12,680 bases of DNA. Source: Mariprofundaceae bacterium. Its GTDB lineage: Bacteria > Pseudomonadota > Zetaproteobacteria > Mariprofundales > Mariprofundaceae. Location of the stretch: contig WFOJ01000181.1 in the NCBI GenBank assembly GCA_015488125.1, positions 1 through 12,680 on the forward strand, read 5' to 3'. Positions within the stretch are counted from its first letter, which is position 1; the number at the start of each line of letters is the position of its first letter. Below the pieces are notes generated by a model that was not told the DNA's origin, did not search any database, and saw only the letters and a program-made list of their open reading frames with translations. Both the position numbers and the translations under genes were made by a program. Below are positions 6,554 through 12,680 of the stretch, in pieces.

Positions 6554-7330
6554 TTACGCTGTTAGCGAGAAGCAGCGGCGGGCGTTGGCTGTGGTGTGTT
6601 GCTGCACTCTGGCCACTGGCAGTTGCAGTTGCCTGGCCAGCGCCTGAACAATATCCGGCAAAAAAGCGGGCTCATTGTATGTGGCTGTGTCCCGACGATG
6701 TGGCGGGCATTGGTCGGGAGCATCGGTTTCCACCAGCAGGCGCTCCACCGGCAACTGACGCAGTGCCTCCAGCCACCGCCGGGAGGCCCGGAACATATTG
6801 CTGCCAATGCCAAAGAAACAATCATATTCGCCTAGCTGCGCCAGTTGCTGGCTGCTTGCCCTGGCACCGTGCAGGATATAGCGCAAATCCCGGAACTTCC
6901 GCATTTCCAGTATGATGGCATCCAGGCTTTTGCAGGCATGAAGGATCACCGGCAGGCGATGTTCACGCGCCAGATGAAGCTGTTGACGAAAAATGGCGTA
7001 TTGCCAGTGGCGCGGCGCGCCACGCGGGCCAAAGTCCAGACCGCATTCGCCAATGGCCACCGCATCCTGCAAATATTGACGGGGAAAGCTTGCCAGCGTT
7101 TCAGGGTGGGCAAACCAGGGGTGCAAGCCCCAGCTCAAGGCCACGGTCGGCAGGCCGTCGGCGGGGGGCGGGGGCTGCCAGTGCCATTCTTCCGCCCTGC
7201 TTAAAGGGACGATGATGCTGTTAACGCCTGCGCTGGCCGCGCGCTGCAAGATGCTCTGCGGATCTGTGAAGCGGCGATCGGCGAGATGGCAATGACTGTC
7301 AATCACGGCATGTATAGAGCCAGTTGGCAC
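6554..7330 (-). CDS. TatD-family metal-dependent hydrolase (YjjV-like)
   Basis: This is a 258-residue (beta/alpha)8 metallohydrolase of the TatD family, whose members act as DNases or on other phosphoesters; the substrate here is unknown. The metal ligands are present: HxH in DSHCHL (His13, His15), Glu95 in IGECGLDF, His131 in VILHACKS, His154 in ILHGARAS and Asp203 in VETDAPD. Both HACKS and HGARAS differ from the more usual H-S-R and H-x-F-S/T-G forms, so it is a slightly divergent member closest in pattern to E. coli YjjV. The start is uncertain: GTG 7330 has GAGGG just upstream, whereas GTG 7306 overlaps the rsmA stop as GTGA and gives the usual short N-terminus before DSHCH. Either way it is cotranscribed with rsmA. 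Confidence 0.9.
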   Translation of the reverse strand: MPTGSIHAVIDSHCHLADRRFTDPQSILQRAASAGVNSIIVPLSRAEEWHWQPPPPADGLPTVALSWGLHPWFAHPETLASFPRQYLQDAVAIGECGLDFGPRGAPRHWQYAIFRQQLHLAREHRLPVILHACKSLDAIILEMRKFRDLRYILHGARASSQQLAQLGEYDCFFGIGSNMFRASRRWLEALRQLPVERLLVETDAPDQCPPHRRDTATYNEPAFLPDIVQALARQLQLPVARVQQHTTANARRCFSLTA

Positions 7331-8076
7331 CAGCCCTCATACGCCAGTTGTTCCGGTCGCTGGGTCGGGTTGATACCGGCAAGTCTCATGGTTTCCGGGG
7401 TGATCGTACCACGGAAATTGTTGGCCAGTGTTTTTCGCCGGTGGGCAAAGCCCTGACGAACGCAAGCTTGCAGCGCCTGCCAGTCACAGCTCGGCGAACG
7501 ATGATGGGCCATCAGGCGTAATACCACGGAATGCACTTTAGGTGGCGGCGAAAAAGCCCCCGGTGGCAATGTCAGCAGGCGCTGCACATTATAATAATGA
7601 CGCACCAGCACGCTTAGCGAACCATAGATGCGGCTACCCGGTGCCGCCATGATGCGTTCGCCGACCTCGCGCTGATACATCAGCACCATGCCACCGGGGA
7701 GCGATAATGACGATAGCCGAGCCGTCAGCGGGCCGCTGATATTATAAGGCAGGTTGCCGACGATCCATGATGGCTGATCGCGTTCACAGGCAGCGTCAAG
7801 GCATTGCATCACGTCCCCGTGCCAGAGCCGCAGCGGCTGGCCTGCCTTTGCCTGCTGCTGCCATAAGGCGGCAAAGCGATCATCTTTTTCAATCAGCGAA
7901 AGCTGGCGAACCCGTTTTAGCAGGCCATGGGTAATCGCGCCTTTACCGGGGCCGATTTCCAGCGCTGTTACATCTTCGGGGATTGCTTGTATAATGCGCG
8001 CAATCGCCGACTGATCGTGCAAAAAGTGCTGGCCCAGCGCCTTGTTGGCGCGCAAGCGGGAAGTTTCATGTTTCAT
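7303..8076 (-). CDS. rsmA: RsmA/KsgA, 16S rRNA dimethyladenosine methyltransferase
   Basis: RsmA uses SAM to dimethylate two adjacent adenines in the 3' terminal hairpin of 16S rRNA (A1518/A1519 in E. coli), a late step of 30S maturation. The 257-residue protein has KALGQHFL near the N-terminus, the SAM-binding motif EIGPGKGAIT at 40-49, the acidic residue of LIEKDD at 61-66, GD at 87-88, the catalytic NLPYNIS at 108-114, and the helical C-terminal domain (AFSPPPKVHSVVLRL, then AHRRKTLANNF). Reading-frame extension up to 8280 is possible but runs antisense to the next gene; ATG 8076 gives the normal start. Its stop overlaps the tatD-like gene. A candidate promoter lies about 40 bases upstream. 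Confident. Confidence 0.96.
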   Translation of the reverse strand: MKHETSRLRANKALGQHFLHDQSAIARIIQAIPEDVTALEIGPGKGAITHGLLKRVRQLSLIEKDDRFAALWQQQAKAGQPLRLWHGDVMQCLDAACERDQPSWIVGNLPYNISGPLTARLSSLSLPGGMVLMYQREVGERIMAAPGSRIYGSLSVLVRHYYNVQRLLTLPPGAFSPPPKVHSVVLRLMAHHRSPSCDWQALQACVRQGFAHRRKTLANNFRGTITPETMRLAGINPTQRPEQLAYEGWCQLALYMP

Positions 8077-8122
8077 CAGCGGGGATGGTATCCGTCTTTT
8101 GCTGAAATGAAACCCATGGTTG

Positions 8123-8152
8123 AATATAGTGCGGGAGGCAGACATGGTACAA
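8123..8152 (-). promoter_or_regulatory. Candidate sigma70-type promoter for rsmA
   Basis: On the minus strand, TTGTAC (8152-8147) and TATATT (8128-8123) are separated by 18 bases. A start site near 8116 would give a leader of about 40 bases before rsmA ATG 8076. The -35 box lies inside the first codons of the divergent ydbH-like gene. This is predicted from consensus only. Confidence 0.42.
8133..8138 (+). promoter_or_regulatory. Ribosome binding site deciding the ydbH-like start
   Basis: GGGAGG lies five bases before ATG 8144 and supports that start over the in-frame TTG at 8120, which has no such site. Confidence 0.75.
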
Positions 8153-10465
8153 CGTTGTCTGAGAGGCTTGCTGTGGCTGATCCCGTTGCTGGCTGTCGCG
8201 TTTTGGGGCGCGTGGCAGTGGTGGTTGCCAGGCTGGCTCAGTGCGCGGCTTGCTGGTGAACTGGATGCGCAGGGTATCACGCTGACAGCGATTCACTGGC
8301 AGCATATCGGCCTGCTGGATACGGCAGTGGATTCGCTTTCGCTGCTTCACCGGCACAGTCAGACAACGATTGAGGCCAGCCATTTGCTGGTGCGTTATCG
8401 CCCGGAAAGCCTGTATCGTGGCGATCTTTCGTCACTGCATATTGATATTGGCCGACTGCAACTGATCACGAAGCGCAGCCAGGATCAGCACTTCACGTTA
8501 GTATCTCCCTTGCCGCTGCTGGCGCTGCTGCCTGTGGCTAGTCTGCGCCTTGACTCGCTGGAGGTGACGCAGGATGTGCATCACTGGCATGGTCAGGCCA
8601 TGTTGCATGCCGATACGCTGCGCCTGCGCCTGCGCGAAGCATCGCAAAAGGATTTGCAGCTTTGGTTGCGCATGCAGCGTCATGGCGCGCTTTTCCTGAA
8701 CCTGCAACAGCAGCAGCAAACGCTGATGCAGTTAACAGGGTATATTCGGCAGCAGGGTCACATGTTGCAGCTACAGGCTCAATTGCGCGGCAGGCTTGAA
8801 GCGCTGCATGTGTTGCATCACCAATGGCAGGCTGACGGGGATGTTCAGGCACAGTTGCAATGCGCAGTGCCGGATGGTGATTACCGCGATATACCGCAAT
8901 TGCTTCAGCGCATGACGGCGCAGCTTGACTTGCATGCCGAAGGGAAGTGGCAGGCGGCGGCCAACCATTTAGCCGGTGTGCTTGATGCCCGCTTGCACTG
9001 GCAGCAGGGGCAGGGACGCTGGCAGCTGTCACCGGCTACGGCGCTCAGTTTTGCCTGGCATGATGTCTCGGGGCGATTGCAGCAACCGCGCTTGCGAGGC
9101 AGCTTTGCTGTGTCGCGTGGCGCGCTGAGGCAGTTCACACTGGATCAGGATGCCATCCTGCCCTTGCAATCATTCGCCTATGGTGGTTTCGAGCTTGACC
9201 GCCTGCGTCTCCACAGCCACCACAGGCTGCGTTATGATGTTGCCACGGCAAGGCTGTCAGCGCTTGATCTTGAGTTGCAACCCTCGGCGCTTCACTGGCA
9301 GGACTGGCGGCTTTCCCCGCGCTTGTTGCATCTGCAAACCACAGCATGGCAGACCGGCCAGGCTGTGGATGCAAGCCTGCAGATCACCAGTATGGGAGTG
9401 CAACATCCTCGTCTCAGGTTGCCCGCACGGGACTGGGAGCTGCAATTATCCATGGCAAAGACATGGCGTTTTTCCTGCTCTTATGCTTATCAGCGGCAAT
9501 CGCCCTGGACCTTGAAAGGCGATTTTCAACCACAGGGCAACCGCTTGCAGGCCCGGTTGGCCATCGCCCTGAACAAACCGGGGCAACAGCTTGCCGCCTT
9601 ATCGCCCACGCTTGCCCGCCAACTGAAAGTGCTGAAGGTGAAGAATGGCAGGCTTCAGGCCACTGCCCGGCTGATGTTCAGTCCACTGACAACATCCCTG
9701 GATGGCAGTCTGACAGTCAGCGACTGGTCGGGGACGCTGAACAAGCTGCCATTCACCGGTCTTGGTGGCGAAATGCGGTGGGCCTTAAAACATGGCAAAC
9801 TGCATATTCCTGCCATGCAATGGCATATGGATACCCTGGATGCAGGCCTGCCGTTGCATCAGTGGCTGGTCAAAGGCAGTGGCCGCGTGGCGGATGACTG
9901 GCAATTCAAATTCGATGTGTTTCGCCTGCATGCCTTAGGTGGTCGCTTGGAAGCCAACAACATTCGCTTGCGTAGCCATCAGGGGAAGCCTGTCAGTCAA
10001 CCTTTTACACTTCGCTTGCGCACCATCAGTCTGGCGCAGCTGGTGGCGCTAGAAAAGCGGCAGGGCATTGAAGCCAGCGGCATACTTGATGGGGTGTTGC
10101 CTGCGCAATGGCTGCACCACGGCCTGCGCATTCGTCATGGCAAGCTTCAGGTGCGTCAGCCTGGCGGCGTGATTCGCTATACCGGCAATGCCGCCAGTCG
10201 CGCCATGGCGGCGAATCATCCGGGGGTAAAGCTGGCCATGCGGGTGTTGGGCAATTTCCATTACCACCGCCTGGATGCTGATGCCGATTACCAGCCCGAT
10301 GGTCGTTTGCAACTGGCGCTACACCTTGCCGGACACAACCCGGATTACGACAAGGGGCGTCCGGTCAATTTCAACCTGTCGATTGAAGAAAACGTACTCA
10401 CGCTGTTAAAAAGCCTCAGCCTTGCCAACGACATCAGCGAACAATTACGACAAGGTGCCCGGTGA
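8144..10465 (+). CDS. YdbH-family AsmA-like inter-membrane protein
   Basis: This 773-residue protein begins with a signal anchor (RGLLWLIPLLAVAFWGAWQWW, about residues 7-27) that should hold it in the inner membrane with the rest in the periplasm. The body is rich in alternating polar and hydrophobic strands plus many Gln, His and Leu residues, as expected for a long beta-taco/bridge protein of the AsmA-like superfamily. The C-terminal part carries the YdbH-type pattern: GILDGVLPAQW, KLQVRQPGGVIRYTG, NFHYHRLDADADYQPDGRLQLALHLAGHNP, then GRPVNFNLSIEENVLTLLKSL. In E. coli YdbH shares with TamB and YhdP a role in moving phospholipids to the outer membrane, working with the lipoprotein YnbE. No ynbE or ydbL follows here. 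The start is ATG 8144, supported by GGGAGG. It is divergent from rsmA. Family is fairly sure; function is by homology. Confidence 0.82.
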   Translation: MVQRCLRGLLWLIPLLAVAFWGAWQWWLPGWLSARLAGELDAQGITLTAIHWQHIGLLDTAVDSLSLLHRHSQTTIEASHLLVRYRPESLYRGDLSSLHIDIGRLQLITKRSQDQHFTLVSPLPLLALLPVASLRLDSLEVTQDVHHWHGQAMLHADTLRLRLREASQKDLQLWLRMQRHGALFLNLQQQQQTLMQLTGYIRQQGHMLQLQAQLRGRLEALHVLHHQWQADGDVQAQLQCAVPDGDYRDIPQLLQRMTAQLDLHAEGKWQAAANHLAGVLDARLHWQQGQGRWQLSPATALSFAWHDVSGRLQQPRLRGSFAVSRGALRQFTLDQDAILPLQSFAYGGFELDRLRLHSHHRLRYDVATARLSALDLELQPSALHWQDWRLSPRLLHLQTTAWQTGQAVDASLQITSMGVQHPRLRLPARDWELQLSMAKTWRFSCSYAYQRQSPWTLKGDFQPQGNRLQARLAIALNKPGQQLAALSPTLARQLKVLKVKNGRLQATARLMFSPLTTSLDGSLTVSDWSGTLNKLPFTGLGGEMRWALKHGKLHIPAMQWHMDTLDAGLPLHQWLVKGSGRVADDWQFKFDVFRLHALGGRLEANNIRLRSHQGKPVSQPFTLRLRTISLAQLVALEKRQGIEASGILDGVLPAQWLHHGLRIRHGKLQVRQPGGVIRYTGNAASRAMAANHPGVKLAMRVLGNFHYHRLDADADYQPDGRLQLALHLAGHNPDYDKGRPVNFNLSIEENVLTLLKSLSLANDISEQLRQGAR

Positions 10466-10488
10466 GACTGATTGTCAGCTAAAAAATT

Positions 10489-10536
10489 GTCGTATGAGTC
10501 CTATAGGACGTATAGGACGTATGGGACTTATACGAC
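10489..10536. repeat. Nonamer repeat within a 48-bp palindrome
   Basis: GTCGTATGAGTCC at the left pairs with GGGACTTATACGAC at the right, 12 of 13 bases complementary. Between them the unit TATAGGACG occurs twice and variants (TATGGGACT, TATACGAC) continue with a 9-base step. AGTCCTATAGGAC is itself a palindrome. It lies just after the ydbH-like stop and is non-coding if cas6 starts at 10667. It could fold as a terminator-like stem but lacks a U-tract. Confidence 0.7.
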
Positions 10537-10546
10537 ATTTGCTTTC

Positions 10547-10581
10547 TGTCCTCTGTCTTCTGTTCTCTGTCCTCTGATTTC
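10547..10581 (+). repeat. Pyrimidine-rich heptad repeat
   Basis: Five consecutive seven-base units read TGTCCTC, TGTCTTC, TGTTCTC, TGTCCTC, TGATTTC. The other strand is purine-rich. It lies between the nonamer palindrome and cas6 and has no coding role I can support. Confidence 0.7.
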
Positions 10582-10655
10582 CCAAGCTTGGCAGTTTTAC
10601 AGCCGGAACCTGGCAAACTATGGTTTGTTCCTGACGAAAGCCCGAGGTTATTCCC

Positions 10656-10661
10656 AGGAGG
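10656..10661 (+). promoter_or_regulatory. Ribosome binding site deciding the cas6 start
   Basis: A perfect AGGAGG stands five bases before ATG 10667. The frame is also open upstream to 10472, but that part only translates the two repeat tracts. Confidence 0.82.
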
Positions 10662-10666
10662 CGAGC

Positions 10667-11563
10667 ATGGAACTTCCGTCCCTTTGTCGTTACCGTTTTG
10701 ATTTTCGCGCTGATGTGGATCTGATGTTGCCGGTGTTTACCGGCTCTACCTGGCGCGGCGCCTTTGGTCATGCGCTGAAGAAAGCCTGCTGCGTGCAGCG
10801 TGCGCCAGGCGATTGTGATGCCTGCCCGCTGCGTGCGCATTGCTGCTATACCACGGTTTTTGCGCCACAGGCACCAGCGGGGGCGCCGAAACAATACCAA
10901 ACGCCTTCACCGATGTATGTGTTTGCACCGCAATCCGGTGGCAATGTGGCGGCAGGGGATGAAGTGCGCATTGAGCTGCGCCTGCTGGGCGAGGCGCGCC
11001 GTCATTTCCCCATCGTTATGCATGCGCTGACGCTGGCTGCCTGTCGCGGCATCGGCGCGCGCCGCTTGCCCTTGCAATTTGTACAGGCGATGATCTGGCA
11101 AAATGGCTGGCAACCGTTACAGGCACATGCCGATACCTCGATGGAAGCACCGCCGTCACCCGCGCCGCGCCATATTCGCCTGCGTCTGGATACGCCGCTG
11201 CGGCTGAAATCCGCAGGCCGCAACCTTACCCCCGATGCCATGGATGCGACCACCCTGCTGATGAGCTTGTTGCGCCGCATTTACCTGATTCATCTGGGTG
11301 ACGGCAAGCTGCCGGACATTGACTGGCGTGCCTGGCAGCAACGCTGTCAGGCCGTGACCATCAGCCATGCCGATACCCACTGGAAAGAAACACCGCGCAA
11401 ATCCGCCCGTCAGGGTAAGATGCAGGCAGGCGGCATTATTGGCTCGCTGGAGTTAAGTGGCGAACTGGCACCCTTCTGGCCGATGCTGTGGCATGGTCAA
11501 TGGCTGCACCTGGGGCATCTGGCCTGCATGGGGCTGGGCAGCTACCGGCTGGAAGCCGTGTAA
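10667..11563 (+). CDS. cas6: Cas6-type CRISPR RAMP endoribonuclease (pre-crRNA processing)
   Basis: Cas6 cuts the long CRISPR transcript within each repeat to make crRNAs for class 1 effector complexes. This 298-residue protein matches the Cas6 subgroup with a Cys-rich N-terminal insert: GSTWRGAFGHALKKACC, then CDACPLRAHCCYTTVF (Cys 41, 42, 50, 53, 59, 60), a likely zinc site. The C-terminus has the family's G-rich RAMP loop in GHLACMGLGSYRL (283-295), preceded by GSLELSGELAPFWPML. His35 lies near the start of the Cys-rich region, but the catalytic residue cannot be named from sequence. ATG 10667 has a perfect AGGAGG; a longer version from 10472 would add 65 repeat-derived residues and looks false. 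The next gene begins 12 bases after the stop, so they form an operon. No CRISPR array is in the window. Confidence 0.87.
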   Translation: MELPSLCRYRFDFRADVDLMLPVFTGSTWRGAFGHALKKACCVQRAPGDCDACPLRAHCCYTTVFAPQAPAGAPKQYQTPSPMYVFAPQSGGNVAAGDEVRIELRLLGEARRHFPIVMHALTLAACRGIGARRLPLQFVQAMIWQNGWQPLQAHADTSMEAPPSPAPRHIRLRLDTPLRLKSAGRNLTPDAMDATTLLMSLLRRIYLIHLGDGKLPDIDWRAWQQRCQAVTISHADTHWKETPRKSARQGKMQAGGIIGSLELSGELAPFWPMLWHGQWLHLGHLACMGLGSYRLEAV

Positions 11564-11575
11564 GGCGATTTGGCC

Positions 11576-12680
11576 ATGTGCAAGTTGCCCACAGACTTCC
11601 CGCAGCGCATCCTCGTGGCCGTCACCGGCCTGACACCGCAAATCATCACCGAGACGCTGTATGCTCTGGCCATGCGTCAGCCGCCGTTCTGGCCGACGGA
11701 AATCCATGTGCTGACCACGGAAGAAGGCGCCCGCCGCATCCGCCTGCAATTGCTCGGCGACGATGGCTGGCTGGCGCGTTTGCGGCGTGATTACCAGCTG
11801 CCGGAAGTGCTTTTTGGCATGGAGCAGGTTCACGTTGTTAAAGGTGCGGATGTCTGTCTGCGTGATATTCACACCAAAGCGGACAATGCCGCCATTGGTG
11901 ATGCCGCTTGCCGCCTGCTGCGCGAGTTGAGCACACGGGAGAATGCAGCACTACACGTCTCTATTGCTGGTGGGCGCAAGACGATGGGCTTTTATATGGG
12001 CTATGCGCTGTCGCTGTTCGCCCGTCCGCAGGATCGCCTCAGCCATGTACTGGTCTCCCCATTGTATGAATCGTTACCGGCATTTTTTTACCCCACGCCG
12101 CAATCGAATGTGATTTTCGCACGCGACGAAACGCCGCTGGATACAGCCAAGGCAGAAGTATCGCTGGCCGAGATTCCCTTTGTGCGCCTGCGCGATCACC
12201 TGCCAGAGGCCTTGCGCAGCGGTCGCCACGATTTCTCACAAACCATCGCCGCCGCTCAGGAGGCCCTCGCCGAGCACAAGTTGCGTATTGATCTGGCGGA
12301 CAAACGCCTGTATTGCAACGATCATGAAGTGCATATGCCACCGTTGCCGTTCGCCTTTTATAGCTGGCAGGCCAAATGCGCCCGCGACGGTATGTCACCC
12401 GTGACAGCAGCAAAAGCCGATGCCGCCGCCTTCCTGCGTCACTACCGCCGGATTCATGGCAGCAGCGGTAACTATCAGCGCATCGTTAAACGCCTGGGCG
12501 GCGATCGTGGCAGACCAGCCTTTGACTGCAACACCTTCACCGAATACCGCAACAGCGCCTACAACGCCCTGAAAAAACACCTGAGCGAAGAACTGGCCGC
12601 AGCCTTCATGATTCACAGCATAGGCCAACGCCCCCACACCACCTACGCCCTGAAGCTACCGCCTTCGGCGATTGAGTTTA
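11576..12680 (+). CDS. NE0113-type CARF protein (CRISPR ring nuclease/Csm6 group) with probable C-terminal winged helix; 3' truncated by window
   Basis: The frame is open from ATG 11576 to the window end, giving 368 residues with no stop. Residues about 10-205 match the cas_NE0113 (TIGR02584) type: RILVAVTGLTPQIITETLYAL at 11-31, ending the first strand in the ligand-loop TGLTPQ, then HVLTTEEGARR, and later SIAGGRKTMGFYMGYALSLF at 129-148 and VLVSPLYE at 158-165. These are CARF features, expected to bind cyclic oligoadenylate made by Cas10 in type III CRISPR systems; some relatives are called ring nucleases. Residues about 236-368 look like a winged helix (LRIDLADKRLYCNDHEVHMP start, helix YRNSAYNALKKHL, wing GQRPHTTYALKLP), suggesting nucleic acid binding rather than a HEPN RNase. 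R288-x5-H294 is present but not in a convincing HEPN context. It starts 12 bases after cas6. By the look of the end, few residues are missing. Confidence 0.85.
   Translation, partial: MCKLPTDFPQRILVAVTGLTPQIITETLYALAMRQPPFWPTEIHVLTTEEGARRIRLQLLGDDGWLARLRRDYQLPEVLFGMEQVHVVKGADVCLRDIHTKADNAAIGDAACRLLRELSTRENAALHVSIAGGRKTMGFYMGYALSLFARPQDRLSHVLVSPLYESLPAFFYPTPQSNVIFARDETPLDTAKAEVSLAEIPFVRLRDHLPEALRSGRHDFSQTIAAAQEALAEHKLRIDLADKRLYCNDHEVHMPPLPFAFYSWQAKCARDGMSPVTAAKADAAAFLRHYRRIHGSSGNYQRIVKRLGGDRGRPAFDCNTFTEYRNSAYNALKKHLSEELAAAFMIHSIGQRPHTTYALKLPPSAIEF

Noticed and set aside
8120..8143. TTG start at 8120 for the ydbH-like gene
   Set aside because: ATG 8144 has GGGAGG at good spacing and begins directly before the signal anchor.
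8077..8280. N-terminal extension of rsmA in the open frame
   Set aside because: The extra residues would be antisense to the ydbH-like start and lack similarity; RsmA normally starts just before the KALGQHFL motif.
9346..9897. 183-residue plus-strand frame inside the ydbH-like gene
   Set aside because: It is out of frame within a continuous 773-residue gene, has no ribosome binding site and no recognisable domain.
10489..10581. Possible CRISPR array
   Set aside because: Units are only 9 and 7 bases, contiguous, with no spacers of constant length, so they are simple repeats.
10588..10621. Possible cas6 promoter (TTGGCA with AACTAT)
   Set aside because: The spacing is 22 bases, too long for a sigma70-type promoter, and no better -10 box was found.

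Overview
This window looks like part of a chromosome from a Gram-negative, Pseudomonadota-like bacterium. The evidence is the lipoprotein/undecaprenyl envelope genes (uppP, lgt), an AsmA-like YdbH-family protein that bridges the envelope, and codon use with moderately high GC by eye. I cannot place the lineage more precisely. No rRNA, tRNA or CRISPR array is visible.

Region 1 (about 1-6368, + strand) is a tightly packed run of ten genes: uppP (C-terminal end only), lgt, an ALG5/DPM1-like family 2 glycosyltransferase, two adjacent DUF1538 membrane proteins, a PII-like signalling protein, a two-CBS-domain protein, an unrecognised 264-residue protein, hisA and hisF. Almost every junction is an overlap or abuts (TAATG, ATGA, ATGA, TAA/ATG, 11 nt, GTGA, 5 nt gap, 35 nt gap, 7 nt overlap), so this is probably one translationally coupled operon. 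Its most interesting part is the DUF1538-DUF1538-PII-CBS cassette. It looks like a two-subunit transporter encoded with two candidate nucleotide-sensing regulators, and the unknown protein after it carries a striking eight-residue tyrosine repeat.

Region 2 (6369-6553) is the gap between convergent genes. It is almost filled by a 167-bp imperfect palindrome with good terminal inverted repeats, which looks like a small non-autonomous mobile element (MITE).

Region 3 (6554-8076, - strand) is an rsmA-tatD-like pair with overlapping ends: the 16S rRNA dimethyladenosine methyltransferase and a YjjV-type TatD metal hydrolase. A candidate sigma70-type promoter for rsmA overlaps the start of the divergent gene.

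Region 4 (8144-10465, + strand) is one long YdbH-family gene for a membrane-anchored periplasmic protein with a probable role in inter-membrane phospholipid transport.

Region 5 (10466-12680, + strand) starts with two unrelated short repeat tracts (a nonamer palindrome and a pyrimidine heptad array). It then enters a CRISPR-Cas accessory locus: a cas6-type pre-crRNA endoribonuclease with a Cys-rich motif, then a NE0113-type CARF protein (ring nuclease/Csm6 naming group) with a probable C-terminal winged helix. The last gene is still open at the window end, so the rest of the CRISPR locus, presumably type III, lies beyond.
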